Of a DNA stretch of 64,000 nucleotides, positions 46,313-58,660 are shown in pieces; position 1 is the stretch's first letter; each line of letters opens with the position of its first letter. Origin of the DNA: Cryptomeria japonica. Taxonomy: Eukaryota; Streptophyta; Pinopsida; Cupressales; Cupressaceae. The DNA lies in assembly GCF_030272615.1 (NCBI RefSeq), contig NC_081414.1, positions 46,108,001 through 46,172,000 on the forward strand, in the 5' to 3' direction. Below the pieces are notes generated by a model, which searched no databases, had not been told where the DNA came from, and saw nothing but the letters and a program-made list of their open reading frames with translations. The position numbers and the translations under genes are program-made.

Positions 46313-46612
46313 GTGGAAAGTGATGAAAGTCCTTTTCAACGGTTGCGCGCAGCGATTAGCCTTCCCCCAATATCCTTGAGATATGTAAAGCCTTTGTTCT
46401 TAAGGTTGGGAAGCCTCTTGAGGGAGTTTATCACTGGCGGCCGAACAGGAAGCCTGATTACGAACCTTAGCATTAGAAACTTTGAGCTGAGTCAGTCGCC
46501 AAACATTGGCAATATCATAGTGCAAGGGTGGGAAAGAATTTGCCCCCAAGATTACTCACCATATATCTCCCAAGATAACTACTCAATTGTGAAGCAATTC
46601 ACTTTGGGTTAA
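46313..46612 (+). other. ORF-bearing segment of the LARD, function unknown
   Basis: The plus-strand frame is open for ~99 codons (ESDESPFQRLRAAISLPP ... IVQGWERICPQDYSPYISQ). Base composition is more balanced than its surroundings. It could be a remnant of a gag-upstream ORF or just leader sequence. No domain recognised and no start or terminator context supports expression. Confidence 0.3.
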
Positions 46613-47149
46613 TTTCTAGCAAAAGGCAAAAAAATGGGCGCCCCCTAGGGGGTGACAAGGCTGTTTGAGCTGACGGAGTATTGAGACTAGTGGGCTATGA
46701 TATTGTGAATGAACTTTGAATAAAGAGTCTATCTGATGTGTCTTTTGTTGTAAATCAAACTAGTGATAACATCAGGGATTTGAACACATCCTCAAAAGAA
46801 CATACACTCAATGTTTAGCATTAGGATAACCATTGTCTTCATGTGTGCTATGTATTCTTGTCACAAATGTTAAAATATCTTGCAAAGTATCCAACAACCA
46901 AACTCAAAAGTCAGTTCAAACAAGGAAAAATCATAAAGTGGAGAAGATTTCCAAATCCAACAAAGCATCTTTTGAGATGGTTATCAACATTTCAACTATC
47001 TTTAGGAAAGACTTTCATCCAACAAGATTAGGGGAATATCAAACCAAGTAATCAAGAGTTTATATATTCGACTTAGTAAGCTTGAGTATCCAAAAAAAAA
47101 TCATCCATCAAAATCACAAGTGTTAAAACTCAAAAACAGCGAGCAATCA

Positions 47150-47525
47150 TGGCAGTTTAGCATGTAGGAGAAACTTCCTAGCGCATTTGGAACATTCTCT
47201 AGCGCATACAAGCCAAATATTAGCGCTTTCATCAGACAAAATAACACATAACTAGTATCATACTAGTGAAATTTTAGGTAGCACTTGTTAGCATCAATCT
47301 AGAGCATTTAGACATCAGTGTAGTGCACTCGAGGCATATCATAGCGCTTTGAGCTCAAACAATAGTGCGTAATCAGAACATATTAGCGCGTAATCTATCT
47401 AGACCAATCAAAATCAAACAATTTGAGTTAGTGCATAGAAAAGGTAGCTTAGAACATCAGGGTCTTCCTGTAGCACATTTGGATCATTCTTTATCGCATC
47501 TAGTCTCTGGCTTAGCGCATGGTCA
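47150..47525 (+). repeat. second AGCGCA motif array in the LARD
   Basis: Copies of CTAGCGCATTTGG, CTAGCGCATACA, TTAGCGCTTTCA, ATAGCGCTTTGAG, TTAGCGCGTAATC and CTTAGCGCATGG about every 25-35 bp, the same word as in the array near the PBS. Confidence 0.75.
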
Positions 47526-48143
47526 AAACTCAGAAAACCAGAGAGAAAAACAAGCCTTTTTGGAAAATTTTATCAAACTTCTTGAGTATCCTTTCAGGTC
47601 CAATATCAAACACGGTCATAAGAAATCAAATCACCAACACCAAAGAAATCATTTCCAAATCAAACAAGTCAGTCTTAGAACAAAAGTTGTCAAATCCAAA
47701 ACTAGCTAAAGATAACACTTTTTCCTATCAAAATTAGGTTACATCATCACACTGATCAAAAGGTCTACCATCCAACAGATTCTATCAAACAAACAACATA
47801 CCAAGTTTCCATATTGGGAGACTTTATCCATATCATTTGACACACTTTGTCATGAGGGGGCATCTAAACCTTCATTTGATAAAAGTAGACTTAAGTTTCC
47901 AAACAAAGTATCTCAACCCAAACATCGAAGGAAACCATTGATCATTCATGTATGACCACTCCTCATATTTTGAGAAGAACAAGTCTTCATCACAAAACTA
48001 AGTTAAAGAACAGACAACCTAGTCCTAGGGCCCTTACAAAAAGAAGTAATTTTCTCTACATCAAACTATCAAAAACATCAACTTTGATAATTTGTATGAC
48101 CATTCATTATCAAACCAAGAAAAAGGAAACTTAGTCAAAGGAA

Positions 48144-48570
48144 ATGACTCCTAGCGTAAATCAAGATCACAATATCATGACTTCCCAATCTGATCCCATC
48201 TTCGATCAAGATCCCACCTGTCAAGAATCTTATGATGATCCCCTAATCTTTTGGTATTCCATCCAAGATGATCCCCTTTCATCTAAAGAGTAGAGTCTCA
48301 TTAAGCATCCATCTCCTAAGCAAAATCATGATATCCCTTCCATCTCCTTCATTGATCTAATTGAAAATCAATAAAAAAGCACAAATGATCCTACTCCAAG
48401 TCAAGATCAAGATCAAGGAATCCTTTCATCCTCCAAATCTATCTTAGGTCCTTTCATTCCAAAGTCAATCTCTTCATCCTCCAAATCTATCTTAGGTCCT
48501 TTCATTCCATAATAAAACTCTCCATTCCTTCCATCCATCTTGGGTCCTTACCTCCCTCCATCTACCATTC
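48144..48570 (+). other. short degenerate ORF region with a 46-bp duplication
   Basis: From ATG 48144 the frame reads MTPSVNQDHNIMTSQSDP and on, with stops at ~48291 and ~48372, rich in Asp, Gln, Ser and Pro. The stretch TCATCCTCCAAATCTATCTT is repeated in tandem from about 48427 and 48473. A gag N-terminal remnant is possible but unsupported. Confidence 0.3.
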
Positions 48571-49789
48571 CATCACCTCAAATGATCCATAAGAGAGATT
48601 AACAAAGGCACATATCTTTGAAATTATTTCAACCCTCTATCTAAACATCTTTCCAAAACTATTCTTCTATCATTTCTTCTATATATTTTGGGTCCTTCTG
48701 TCCCAAAATTCAATTTTCCTCCATCTCTTCATCACTTCTCAAGTTGTGTACCAACACTCATCTTGAATACATTTCCATCTATCCTCGCACAAATCTTCAA
48801 ACATTCTATCTTTTCTCCAACACCTTTTTTTCATCCTTCCATCCCTATCATTCAATCCTTCGCATAAATTCATCATCTATGAAATAGGCATTTGTGTCAT
48901 TTTGTCACATACTTGCCCATGCTCAAATCTCATGTTCAGTCCTTTTCCTAGATATCTATTCATGAAATGCTTCAAAATCCGAGGTTGTTCCTCTTTAACA
49001 TTTTCTTTGGTTGGGATACACACTCAATCCAGAAAAGAACCACTTATCGTATCTTGGTACTGACATCTTTTGATTACTATATTTCATGCACTTAATCAAT
49101 TGCTCTAAAATAATTGTGATCTCTTAAATTGAAGACATGGCTAGTGAAAAATCTAAAATCTTACTTCAGCGCCACTATAATTATCAGACCCATGTAAGTT
49201 TCATCACTTACAAGCCAATGCAAGAAAAATAAAGAGCAAAAAGAACTATCAAAAGCATGAGCAAGAAAATGAATATCAAGAAAAGCAAAATGCAATATCA
49301 AAATGATTGGCTAGGGGAACATGCAAGTAACTCCATCGGGGCTATGGACACCTAGCTTGCAATGGAGCAATATTTGTGAGATTACAGTAATAACCTCGTC
49401 ACGGCTATGGATGCTCATTGGCAGCGAGGCTCTATCTAGGATGCTTTTGAAGTCAAGGTAACTCATGTAGCTAGCCATGCTGGATTCTGAAGATTACAAT
49501 GATCGTATGAGCTGGAATGAACCCACTTGCACACACATGGGTAATCAAAGACTAAGTACCTTGATCCAATTTGGGATTCTTCTTCCCTTTTGAGTCTACT
49601 TCCCAATTGCTAGAAATGTTCAGTTGAATTTTCCAGGGGTTCTAAGTGTGGGTTGGGTCTCTATCTTTGAAAAGTTTAGGAACACTTATTCAGATGGTGC
49701 TAAATGTTGTGACAATCTTACATATCACCTTTTTGGAAATGGAAACCTCTATACTTGGGGGTAAAGTTCATCCACTCTATTCTTCCTAC

Positions 49790-50430
49790 CATATTTTCAA
49801 TATCCTCTAATCCATATACCTTATCCTATCTATCATTGCTTCTATCCTCCAGTGCTATCTATAATCTTGCTTCACCTTATCCATATCCTCTAATCCATAC
49901 CATCTATCCTATCTGTTCATTGCTTCTATCATCTAATGCTATCTACGATCTTTCTTCACTTTATCAATATCCTCTAATCCATACCATCTATCCACTCTAT
50001 TCTTGCTTCACCTCATCCATATCCTCTAATCCATATCCTCTTATCCATACCATCTATCCTATCTATTCATAGCTTCTATCATCTAGTGTTATCTATGATC
50101 TTTCTTCACTTCATCCATATCCTCTAATCCATATCCCTTATGCTATCTATTCATATCTTCTATCATCCAATGCTATCTACAATCTTGCTTCACTCTAATC
50201 CATATCCATTATCCTATCTATTCATTTCTTCTATCATCCAATTATTTCTACAATCTTGCTTCACTCTAATCCATATCTCTTATACCATCTATTCATTTCT
50301 TCTATCATCCAGTGCTATCTATGATCTTTCTTCACCTTATCCATATCCTCTTATCCATATCCCTTATCCTATCTATTCATTTCTTCCATCCTCCAGTGCT
50401 ATCCATATCCTATCCTATACATATCCCCTT
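49790..50430 (+). repeat. CT/AT-rich tandem repeat, ~90-130-bp units
   Basis: The landmarks ATCCATATCC(C/T)(T/C)TATCCTATCTATTC, CTTCTATCATCCA-TGCTATCTA and ATCTT(T/G)CTTCAC recur about six times with variable unit length. The Pro/Ser/Tyr/Ile ORFs here reflect the repeat. Confidence 0.8.
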
Positions 50431-50762
50431 TTCCATCCTTGATCTTGATCAAACCTATGGACAAAAAATCTATTTCCACCTCAATGGTTTAGTCATCCAT
50501 TCATAATATTCCTTGTCTTGCTATACATTGGGGCAACCAAATACATCTTTCTTCTAATCCAAAAAATAAAAAAATTGAAATATCCAAAAAAATAAAAATA
50601 AAAAAATCGACAAAATCAAATAAAAATTGAAAATCAAAGCATGAAAGCATGGACCATCCATCAAATCAATTCAACAATAGGAAAACTCTCAAAGTCTACA
50701 ATCAAACTGATCACATGTCTTGTTAATCAATTCATTACTTGAAATAAACATCAACATCAAAC

Positions 50763-50990
50763 ATGTCTTATACAAGGATAGGTACACTCGAAACCAGACA
50801 GATCGGTCTTATATGGGGTACTCACTCTTTGAAACTAGACATTCCTATCAATCATCGAGTCTTGATAATCAATCCATCTATCAAGATCAATATGTCTTAT
50901 ACAAAGATAGGTACACTCGAAACCAGACAGATCGGTCTTATACGAGGTACTCACTCTTTGAAACTAGACATTCCTATCAATCATTGAACA
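50763..50990 (+). repeat. two 129-bp tandem repeats
   Basis: ATGTCTTATACAA-GATAGGTACACTCGAAACC starts at 50763 and 50892, near-identical through ACTAGACATTCCTATCAATC. Confidence 0.9.
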
Positions 50991-51699
50991 AATCAAAACA
51001 ATGACATAGATTAGTATGATTGCTGGATTTTATTCTAGTTAGCCTTATCTTTATCAATTGATGGCAGTACATGTTTCGCAAATCATATTGTACATATCAT
51101 ATCCACCCATCCGAGACATCACCAGAAATTTTCAAATGCTTATCAATCCTAGACATACTTAGTGTAGTCACTATCCTTGGTTTATCTGAATTAGTTACCC
51201 AAATCATATCCCACCATGGCTTGGTGATCAGTGTACATATCCATATCGAAGTAGTATCAACAACAAGGGGCAAAATACTAACCTCGCTGGGGGCATTTCA
51301 CCTTCAATATTTTCAACATCAAACCAAACACGTAGCAAGACAACAAGGATCAAAACAACCAACTAATGACAAACGACAATGCAAGAAGGCTAGACATCCC
51401 AAACTTGAACTGATTTCAACTGAACAAAGATCTATTTGCAAGATGTTTTAATTGACAAGAATACATTCCAAATAGCATGCATGCTTACTTATGGTTGTTA
51501 ATTTTTGCTTATCATATCTCCTAAGGGACTCAAGGATGTCTCAACAACTAGAGAAGCAAGGAAGGAATGTGGTGTTTTATTTGTCTTCTATCTGTGAGTG
51601 AAGTCTTTTACCATGCAAATTTGTCCTACGAAGCAATCAGGTGGCATATCGCTGAGGACATTTTGGATTTGTATGGGACAAATGTTAACTCTTTTCTGT

Positions 51700-51870
51700 T
51701 TACGCAAGCAACACTTAGGTCATCTTGGTTCAATTATACCTCGATGCTTGTGGCGTCTTGCAATATCAAAATCCATGTAAGCTATACTCAAGTCGTTATG
51801 GTTCAATTATACCATGATGCTTGTATCAAATTTCAACAAATCAAGGCTCGATGATGAAAACAAAGGAAGC
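51700..51870 (+). repeat. duplicated block homologous to the gypsy 3' region
   Basis: GCAAGCAACACTTAGGTCAT...ATGCTTGT and AGCTATACTCAAGTCG...ATGCTTGTATC are two related units matching the reverse complement of 12190-12345, down to the trailing CGATGATGAAAACAAAG. Confidence 0.6.
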
Positions 51871-53554
51871 ATTGGCACTTTGATCACAATAGACGGCAAC
51901 ATTGAGAATGAGAATGCATATTAAGCTTTGCATTAGCTAGACATCATTATCATCTTAATATTGCATTAGGTTGCACATCATTTTTAATCTTGCATTTAGT
52001 TGCACATCATTATCATTATCATACATCTCACATCTCATAAATCAAAGCAATGCATCATCACATTTTCATTCTGTACGTTAGGAATTCAGAAATCATCACA
52101 AACAATATATTAATAGTCATAGCTCAATCACAAAAGCACAACATGCAATGATCTATCCTAAACACACTATCAATAGAGACATAAAAACAAAGCATACAAA
52201 ACTAAGATTATGCAAACCAGATGCAGACTTGAATGCTTCTTCCATGCGGCTCCATTGTTCTTCTTTCTTCTCCAAATAGTTTTTGTTGTGGATCTCACCT
52301 ACTAGTGCATGATCATGATTGAAAGCAAGTAGATAAGATATTGCTCAAGAATACTCGAAGTGTGATTTGACAAAGTGATTAGAAATTCGATAATCTGATT
52401 AGGAGGGATTCAAAAATGCAATCAATTGGGGGTCTTGATTGACGAAATTCATCCAATTTATAGACAAATTGGAGAGATGAACAAATTAGCATGATAGTGA
52501 TTCGAATGGAAATTCAAATCAAGAATAGCAAAATTATGACATGTCTATGACAAATTGCTATGCAAGGATTTATGACAATTTATGACAATTTATGAAAAAT
52601 TGCTATGCAAGGATTTATGACAAGATTTTGAAATAGAAATAGACATTTAGAAGAAATTAGAAAATTAAGTTGGAAATAATGACTTGGAAATTAGGAAATT
52701 AATGAAAAATAGGTAAATTAATTAATAATTTCTCATTCATTAATTAATTTACAAAAATAGGAGGAAATTAATTAGCCAATTAAATAAACATTTAATTGTG
52801 ACAAGAAGACTTAGGATAAATAAATAATTTATTAATCCTAGAGAGAGAAATGACAAACAAGGTTAAATGATTAAATCATGAAACCCTAAAGAGATGAATT
52901 AGCAATGCAAAGATGACAATTAGGTCTTGACAAAGGATAGTTGATATCGATTCGATCATGATTTTGAATTGATAAATGACCAGTGTTGATAAATGATTTG
53001 ATTAAGATTGGTTGACAAAAATCAATGACAAATTGACCAAATTGACATGATTGAAAAGGACAAGGATCGATGACGAATCGATCACAATATGACAAGATTG
53101 ACTAGGACAAAGATCGACCAAAATCATGACTGAAGATTGTTGTCGACAAGACCAAATTCAAAAGCGAGATAGATGAAGAATGCAGAAGAATGACTCAATG
53201 CTCACAAATGATAAAAATCAAGCGCGTGACATAGGAGAAATGTTAATGCGATGCAAAAACCTAAAATGAGGCAATGTGCAAATGTTAAAGTATGATTCCG
53301 CAAGCGTTGACCATTTTTAGATGTCTACACATTCATCTCATCATGAATCATACATTTACGTCATAATCAAAATCAAGAGCATTTATCTAAGCATCACATC
53401 ATCCTCATAGAATCTCATATCAAAACATAATGCATATCAGTCACCATTGCATCCCTCACATGCATATCTATCGCATCATCATGGAATCTTTCTTCACTTT
53501 CATATCTTCATCATTCTTCCAAAATATCTTCTATCATTCTTCCAAACTATCTTC

Positions 53555-53885
53555 TATCATGTCTTATACAGGATGTATCTTTCTTGAAACCAGATGTTTT
53601 GATCAGCTCTTATATAGGATATATCATTCCTGAAACCAAATGTTTGATTAGCTCTTATATAGGATATATTGTTCCTGAAACCAGGTGTTTTGATCAGCTC
53701 TTATAAAGGATATATCGTTCCTGAAACCAGATGCTCGATCATCCATGTCTTATATAGGCGATATCATTCCTGAAACCAGACGCTCAATCATCCATGTCTT
53801 ATACAGGCGGTATCATTTTTGAAACCAGATGCTCAATCATCCATGTCTTATACAGGAGGTGTCATACCTGGAACCAGACTTGATC
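53555..53885 (+). repeat. ~49-bp tandem repeats, six or seven copies
   Basis: Unit: CTTATATAGGATATATC(G/A)TTCCTGAAACCAGATG, then TTTGATCAGCT or CTCAATCATCCATGT. Shares the core TCTTATACA-G...GAAACCAGA with the 129-bp repeats at 50763-50990. Confidence 0.85.
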
Positions 53886-54226
53886 TCAATCAAATCAGCC
53901 TAATCAATCTTATCAAACCCATGCATGTAATCACTATCCACTCTTCTATCTTTCAAATAGGATTCATCTTCTTTCGAGAGATCATTCATGTCTTTTGTGC
54001 ACAAATGATCTCTCGAGGGGGCATTATCATATCAAATCTCAACATCAATTTCATATCAGTTTCATATCAAACTTTTCATATCAAATCAATTTTTCATATC
54101 CACAACATCATATTGACTTTTCATATCAAAATCAATTTTTCATATCTACAACATCATATCGATCAAATTTCAGCATCATATCCAACAAGATTGTCTTTGA
54201 ATCAACATGTGGTCACACATTAACTC

Positions 54227-54240
54227 AAAAAGGGGCAAAA
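54227..54240 (+). other. polypurine tract of the LARD
   Basis: AAAAAGGGGCAAAA directly before the LTR start TGTCGACACC. Nearly identical to the PPT of the gypsy at 7516-7531. Confidence 0.85.
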
Positions 54241-55688
54241 TGTCGACACCTAAAAGTTGCACAATGGATTAAGTGAATTTTATTCATTTAATTATTCTTA
54301 ATTCTTCCAATTAATTAAATTAAGATTTAATTAATATACCCTTCTTCTATCTAATCCATTTAATTAAATACCCCCTGCTCTATCCATTTTAATTAAATTT
54401 ACATTTAATTAAAAATATCAATTTATCCCCTTTCCCATTTTAATTAAATCTACATTTAATTAAAATCTCATTTGCATTTAAATAAATCTAAATTTATTTA
54501 AAAATCCCCCCACTTGCAAAATCCTACAAATGCAAGTTGCAACCACAATTGAAATAAATTAATTTTATTCTAATTAAATTCTATTTTCCCCACCCACTTG
54601 CAAAATCCTACATCTCCCACTTGCCTTCTAAACCCCCTTCTAGATTCTTCTAATCACTTCTAAATTAGCCTAACGCATCTCCTAAATATTGTCACATCCC
54701 TAAGCAAAGGGAAGTCACTTCTCAAACCCTCAAAGTCTTTGAAAACCATTAAAGGCTTTTTGTCCTCAACAAGTTAACCTTGAAACTCTTCCAAACCATT
54801 AATGGTTAACTCAACCTTCTTACATGGTTAGAGACTTTTTGCCTAACTCAACCCTCATCTAACCCAAGGGTCTCATCAAACATTCATTTCTTTGACGATG
54901 GTTATTCCTTTAATCCTTGCACAAGAGTGTACCCTTTGGGTAAAATCTTTATCCAATGGGTAATCTTAACCTAACCTTAACTCTTACCTTCTAAGGTAAC
55001 CATGAGGTCTTCTCAAGCATTTAATGCTTCTTACATCTCCTCTCAAGCAGTCTCTTGTTGACAATTGTCACCATTTCATTGGTGAGAATTGTAAACATGG
55101 ATTGATAGCTTTCAATCCCGACCCTTGATAAGATTATCCAATCTTGACCATCCATTTCCCTATTTTCCCTATAAATAGAGCCCATTCCTTCTTCAAACAA
55201 TCAAGTCTTTGTGCATCAAACTTATAGTCTCATAACATTAAGCATATTATCTCTTTTTGATAGAATAGCATGCTAGATCATTTTGATAGCATTATAATCT
55301 TAGATATATCATGTTAATCTCATATCATGTTAGCTTTATCTTAGTATCATTTTCATACTAGTTTAAGCTTCATATCAATATCTTGCATCCTATCATCATC
55401 TAGTTTCATATCTAAATATTCACTAAGATCATGGTTGCATTCCATTTAGATCTTGGAATCATAAATCTTGTTCTTTAGGTTATCATCTTAAAGAAACAAG
55501 TGCTCTTCCAAGCTGAGAGCCACCTTGAATCATGAAGATCCTTGGAGATAGAGGAACATGGAACGATTTAAAGAGTTTAGATTCATTTAACTTGTTTTTA
55601 TTGATTTCTAACCTCTAATGCAATGTTTCATGTGTGTGTTTGAATTGTTTTCTCCTCCTATAGGTTGACACCACATTTTCGACATACA
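54241..55688 (+). repeat. 3' LTR of the LARD
   Basis: TGTCGACACC...GACATACA. TATA box at 55170-55179. Only scattered substitutions distinguish it from the 5' LTR. Confidence 0.92.
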
Positions 55689-56968
55689 GAAATAGATGGA
55701 GATAATAATCAAACAACATGTTACCCTTAGTATAACTCTTCAAGGACACAACTATCTATAAATTATTTGTATGAAATGACTAATCAATATTTAGTTTCTC
55801 TCTCTTTCTCTCTTGTTCTAAACATCTAATTTACGTTTTAAGTTGGAATTTATTTTATTATATAAATTTAAATAAATTTCAAATATTTAATTACTCTACA
55901 ATAAACAAAATTTTAATAACACAAAATACAAGTTAGATTAATTCTAATATCTTTTAATTATTATTTGTAATTCGAAGAAGACATAAATAATTAAAATTAA
56001 TTTTTAACTTAATAAATAAATAATCTTGAAAAAAGAAAAGTAGAGGAATTAAAATAAATTAAAAATAGAATATCTAATAAAAGAAGGTAACATTAAAAAA
56101 TTTCTCATCAAAGAAAATAGTAATAATACAAATATTTTAACTCTAAATATGATTATTATACAATAACTAACATTTTTATAAGACAAATAATTATAAATTA
56201 AATTAATTTTAATTAATTTTCATTAAAAAAGATAAATAACTAAAAAAAGTACACTTAATGAAAATTAATCATTAAAAGAAAAAGGAAAAGATGAATTAGA
56301 ATAAAGCTAATTACCTTTTTTTTAATTATTTTCTTCATTGTAGAAACTTAATGATATATTTATTTTCGTACTTTTTCTTTTTCTTTTTTAGAAACTTAGA
56401 AAACAAGATAGAATATCTTAATAAAATAAATCATATTGAAAAAGTATTCTAGATTTTTTCCTTTATGAACATTCTTTTTCTAATTAATAATATTTAAATA
56501 TGTATTTTTTAATTGTTTATCATAAAAAATATCTTTTTTAAAATTAATATAAATTTAAGTATGTGGTTGTGATCAATTCTATAGTCTTGCATCCTTCTCC
56601 TCAAATTTGAATCAAGTGGAAAAATAACACAACTTATACATGAATGCTTAAAGACTTATCTTACAAAATCTAGAAGTCTAACAATTTGAGACAATATTAT
56701 TTCTTATTTGCAAATTTTACCTCCAATTTTTTAATTGCCTTAGTACACCCATAGGTATAACTTTACAATTGCAACAAGCTTTGTTATTAAGAAAAACAAG
56801 CAACAAGTCTATGCAAACACATTCCACTTTTTGAAGATTTGAAAGAGTTTAAAGAAAAAAGTGTAGTGCAAAAGCATTGTTTTTAAATATGGTTAATTTT
56901 TCTTCCTTATCCACTTGGCATATTTTCTTTCACTCTACAACTTTCCTTTCATGTAGACTACTAGTTAA

Positions 56969-57008
<40 letters not shown>

Positions 57009-57865
57009 GATATTATTATTATTAGGGTAAGGTCTCATGGAGGGGCGCTTCCAAAAAAAATTTAGTGGGTGTTGCTGAGGTTTTTTAGGAATATTTTAAA
57101 GTTGGGGTCTAGTGATTTAGTAGTGTAGATTAGCTTAAAAGTTTAAGCTTTGAAATTTAGGGTCCCTGGTGATCTCATGAATAATGTAATTCTTTGTAAG
57201 AAAAACTAAAAACTTATAATATAGTAGAAATTGGGTTTGATTTAAAGCTAAAAATAAACAAAGCAAACCCACCATTTAAAGATGAATTTAGATTTGATTT
57301 GTTTTTTAGTCTTAATGTATAAATCAAAAATTAGATTTGATTTGTTTTTAATTATCTTAATTTATAAAACGGACATTAAATTTGATTTGTTTTCAATTAC
57401 CTTAATAATGATATCTATAAATGTTTTTTCATAATTTTAAGAAAAACTCAAAAAGTTATTGCAAAAAGAATGTTGTTTTTAATTGTCACAAGTATTTTTT
57501 ACATAATTTCTTGAAAAACTCGAGAAGATACTACAAGAAAATTGTGAACCATCCATTTTCTAGCATAGGAAAGCTCTACGTCATCAACATCATGGGGGAT
57601 CTGCAAGGATAAACTTGTCATAACAAATACATTTGTTGACCACGTATTTGTGGTACGCGTCTCTCCCCTAACTGTGAGCAGCTTTAAACAGCCGACCAAG
57701 TTGTATGCCTAAAATCACCAGACAAGTCTACATGGACGGTGGAATGTTAGGCGAGCTAACAGAGACGACCCAGCACAGCCACATGATCTTTCATGACATT
57801 TGGCGGAAAAGCTAAACATCTACCTTCCTCGCGGAAACCTCTACACTTTGCTATTCCTCTGCTTG
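55689..57865. other. intergenic region upstream of the arabinogalactan-peptide gene
   Basis: AT-rich, no gene recognised. Contains an (ATT)n microsatellite at ~56973-57008. From ~57630 the composition becomes more balanced (CCACGTATTTGTGGTACGCG, TTGACC), consistent with a promoter region, but no element is proven. Confidence 0.5.
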
Positions 57866-57875
57866 CTATATAATT
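57866..57875 (+). promoter_or_regulatory. TATA box of the arabinogalactan-peptide gene
   Basis: GCTATATAATT lies ~125 bp upstream of ATG 57998, followed by a pyrimidine-rich leader (CTTTCTCACTATCTTTCTCT). This is a typical position for a plant TATA box with a ~100-nt 5' UTR. Confidence 0.6.
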
Positions 57876-57997
57876 GCTTTCTCACTATCTTTCTCTCCAC
57901 AACCATTTAAAGTTTTCCTCTGCTCTGTTAAACTTCAATCATCAGCACAACCAACGCCCATAGTAATTGCAATTCTATAGCCAGACAAGGAAAAAAT

Positions 57998-58223
57998 ATG
58001 GGCAAATTCAGTGTAGTTGTGATGATATTTTTGGTAGCGGGGTTGATGGAATGTTGTATAGCCCAGGCTACAATGGCACCCCCTGTTCAATCCCCATCAA
58101 TACCTTCTTCCTTTCCCCCATCAGCACTTGCCCCAACCCCATCTCCGCTACACAGTGGTCCATAAGATTCCCATCTTTGGAGTTGGAGTTGTCTTGTTGG
58201 GAGGCGCTGCTTTCCTTCTTTAA
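57998..58223 (+). pseudogene. arabinogalactan-peptide-like secreted protein gene, frameshifted near its 3' end
   Basis: ATG 57998 opens a 55-codon frame ending at TAA 58163. Residues 1-23 form a signal peptide (MGKFSVVVMIFLVAGLMECC IAQ-type), followed by a short Pro/Ala/Ser/Thr-rich stretch (PPVQSPSIPSS, SALAPTPSP) with the dipeptides typical of arabinogalactan hydroxylation and glycosylation. In the next frame, from 58158, the sequence encodes a hydrophobic tail (IFGVGVVLLGGAAFLL, TAA 58221) like a GPI-anchor signal. The same tail and stop are conserved in the gene copy at 1-32. One inserted or deleted base around 58150-58165 explains this; an unusual truncated secreted peptide is the alternative. 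The intact product would be a cell-surface arabinogalactan peptide. Confidence 0.65.
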
Positions 58224-58660
58224 TTGCCTCTCCTGGTTTCATTTCACCATTGCCTTGCTTCACTTGGTACTTGGGATCTTTAGTTAATAAATGTTGAGAT
58301 CATTCATTCAGAGGGAGAGCTGCTGGAGTTTCTATGAAATCATCCGTGACATAGAGCTTTAGATGTAGGTTACCGTTACAACAATACTATGGATGCTAAG
58401 TTTTATTATAATTAATTCTGTACTTGGTATCCTTCACGCTATCCAGAGATAAGATTACGTGGAAATATCCCCCTTCTTTCTATTCATTGTGGGCATCTGA
58501 TGTTGCATTGTAGCCATAATTTTTCAAATAAAACCAATGTACTTCGGCAGACGCACTTTTCTTTTTCAAGGAGATAGCTCTCCCCCTCTCTCTAGATTTT
58601 TTTTTTTTTAATGTGAAGGTGAATGAATCAAGTCATGCATACACTATTACCCATGTCACT

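Larger units (their letters stand above)
43653..55688 (+). mobile_element. non-autonomous gypsy derivative (LARD), related to the gypsy at 6-25 kb
   Basis: LTRs at 43653-45099 and 54241-55688 (1447 and 1448 bp), flanked by GATAT and GAAAT (one change). PBS region at 45104, PPT at 54227-54240. The 9.1-kb internal region has no gag, protease, RT, RNase H or integrase motif in any frame I could read. It has motif arrays, small tandem repeats and scattered short ORFs. LTR segments, TATA context and PPT resemble the minus-strand gypsy at 6159-24887, so that family probably supplied the enzymes (inference). The similarity of the two LTRs suggests a fairly recent insertion. Confidence 0.88.

Noticed and set aside
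49755-50506. Plus-strand ORFs of 64-105 codons (Ser/Tyr/Pro/Ile-rich)
   Set aside because: They follow the CT/AT-rich tandem repeat of the LARD and have no conserved domain.
57967-58287. 106-codon plus-strand ORF over the arabinogalactan gene
   Set aside because: It begins at TTG and runs in a different frame from the signal peptide at ATG 57998; no domain.
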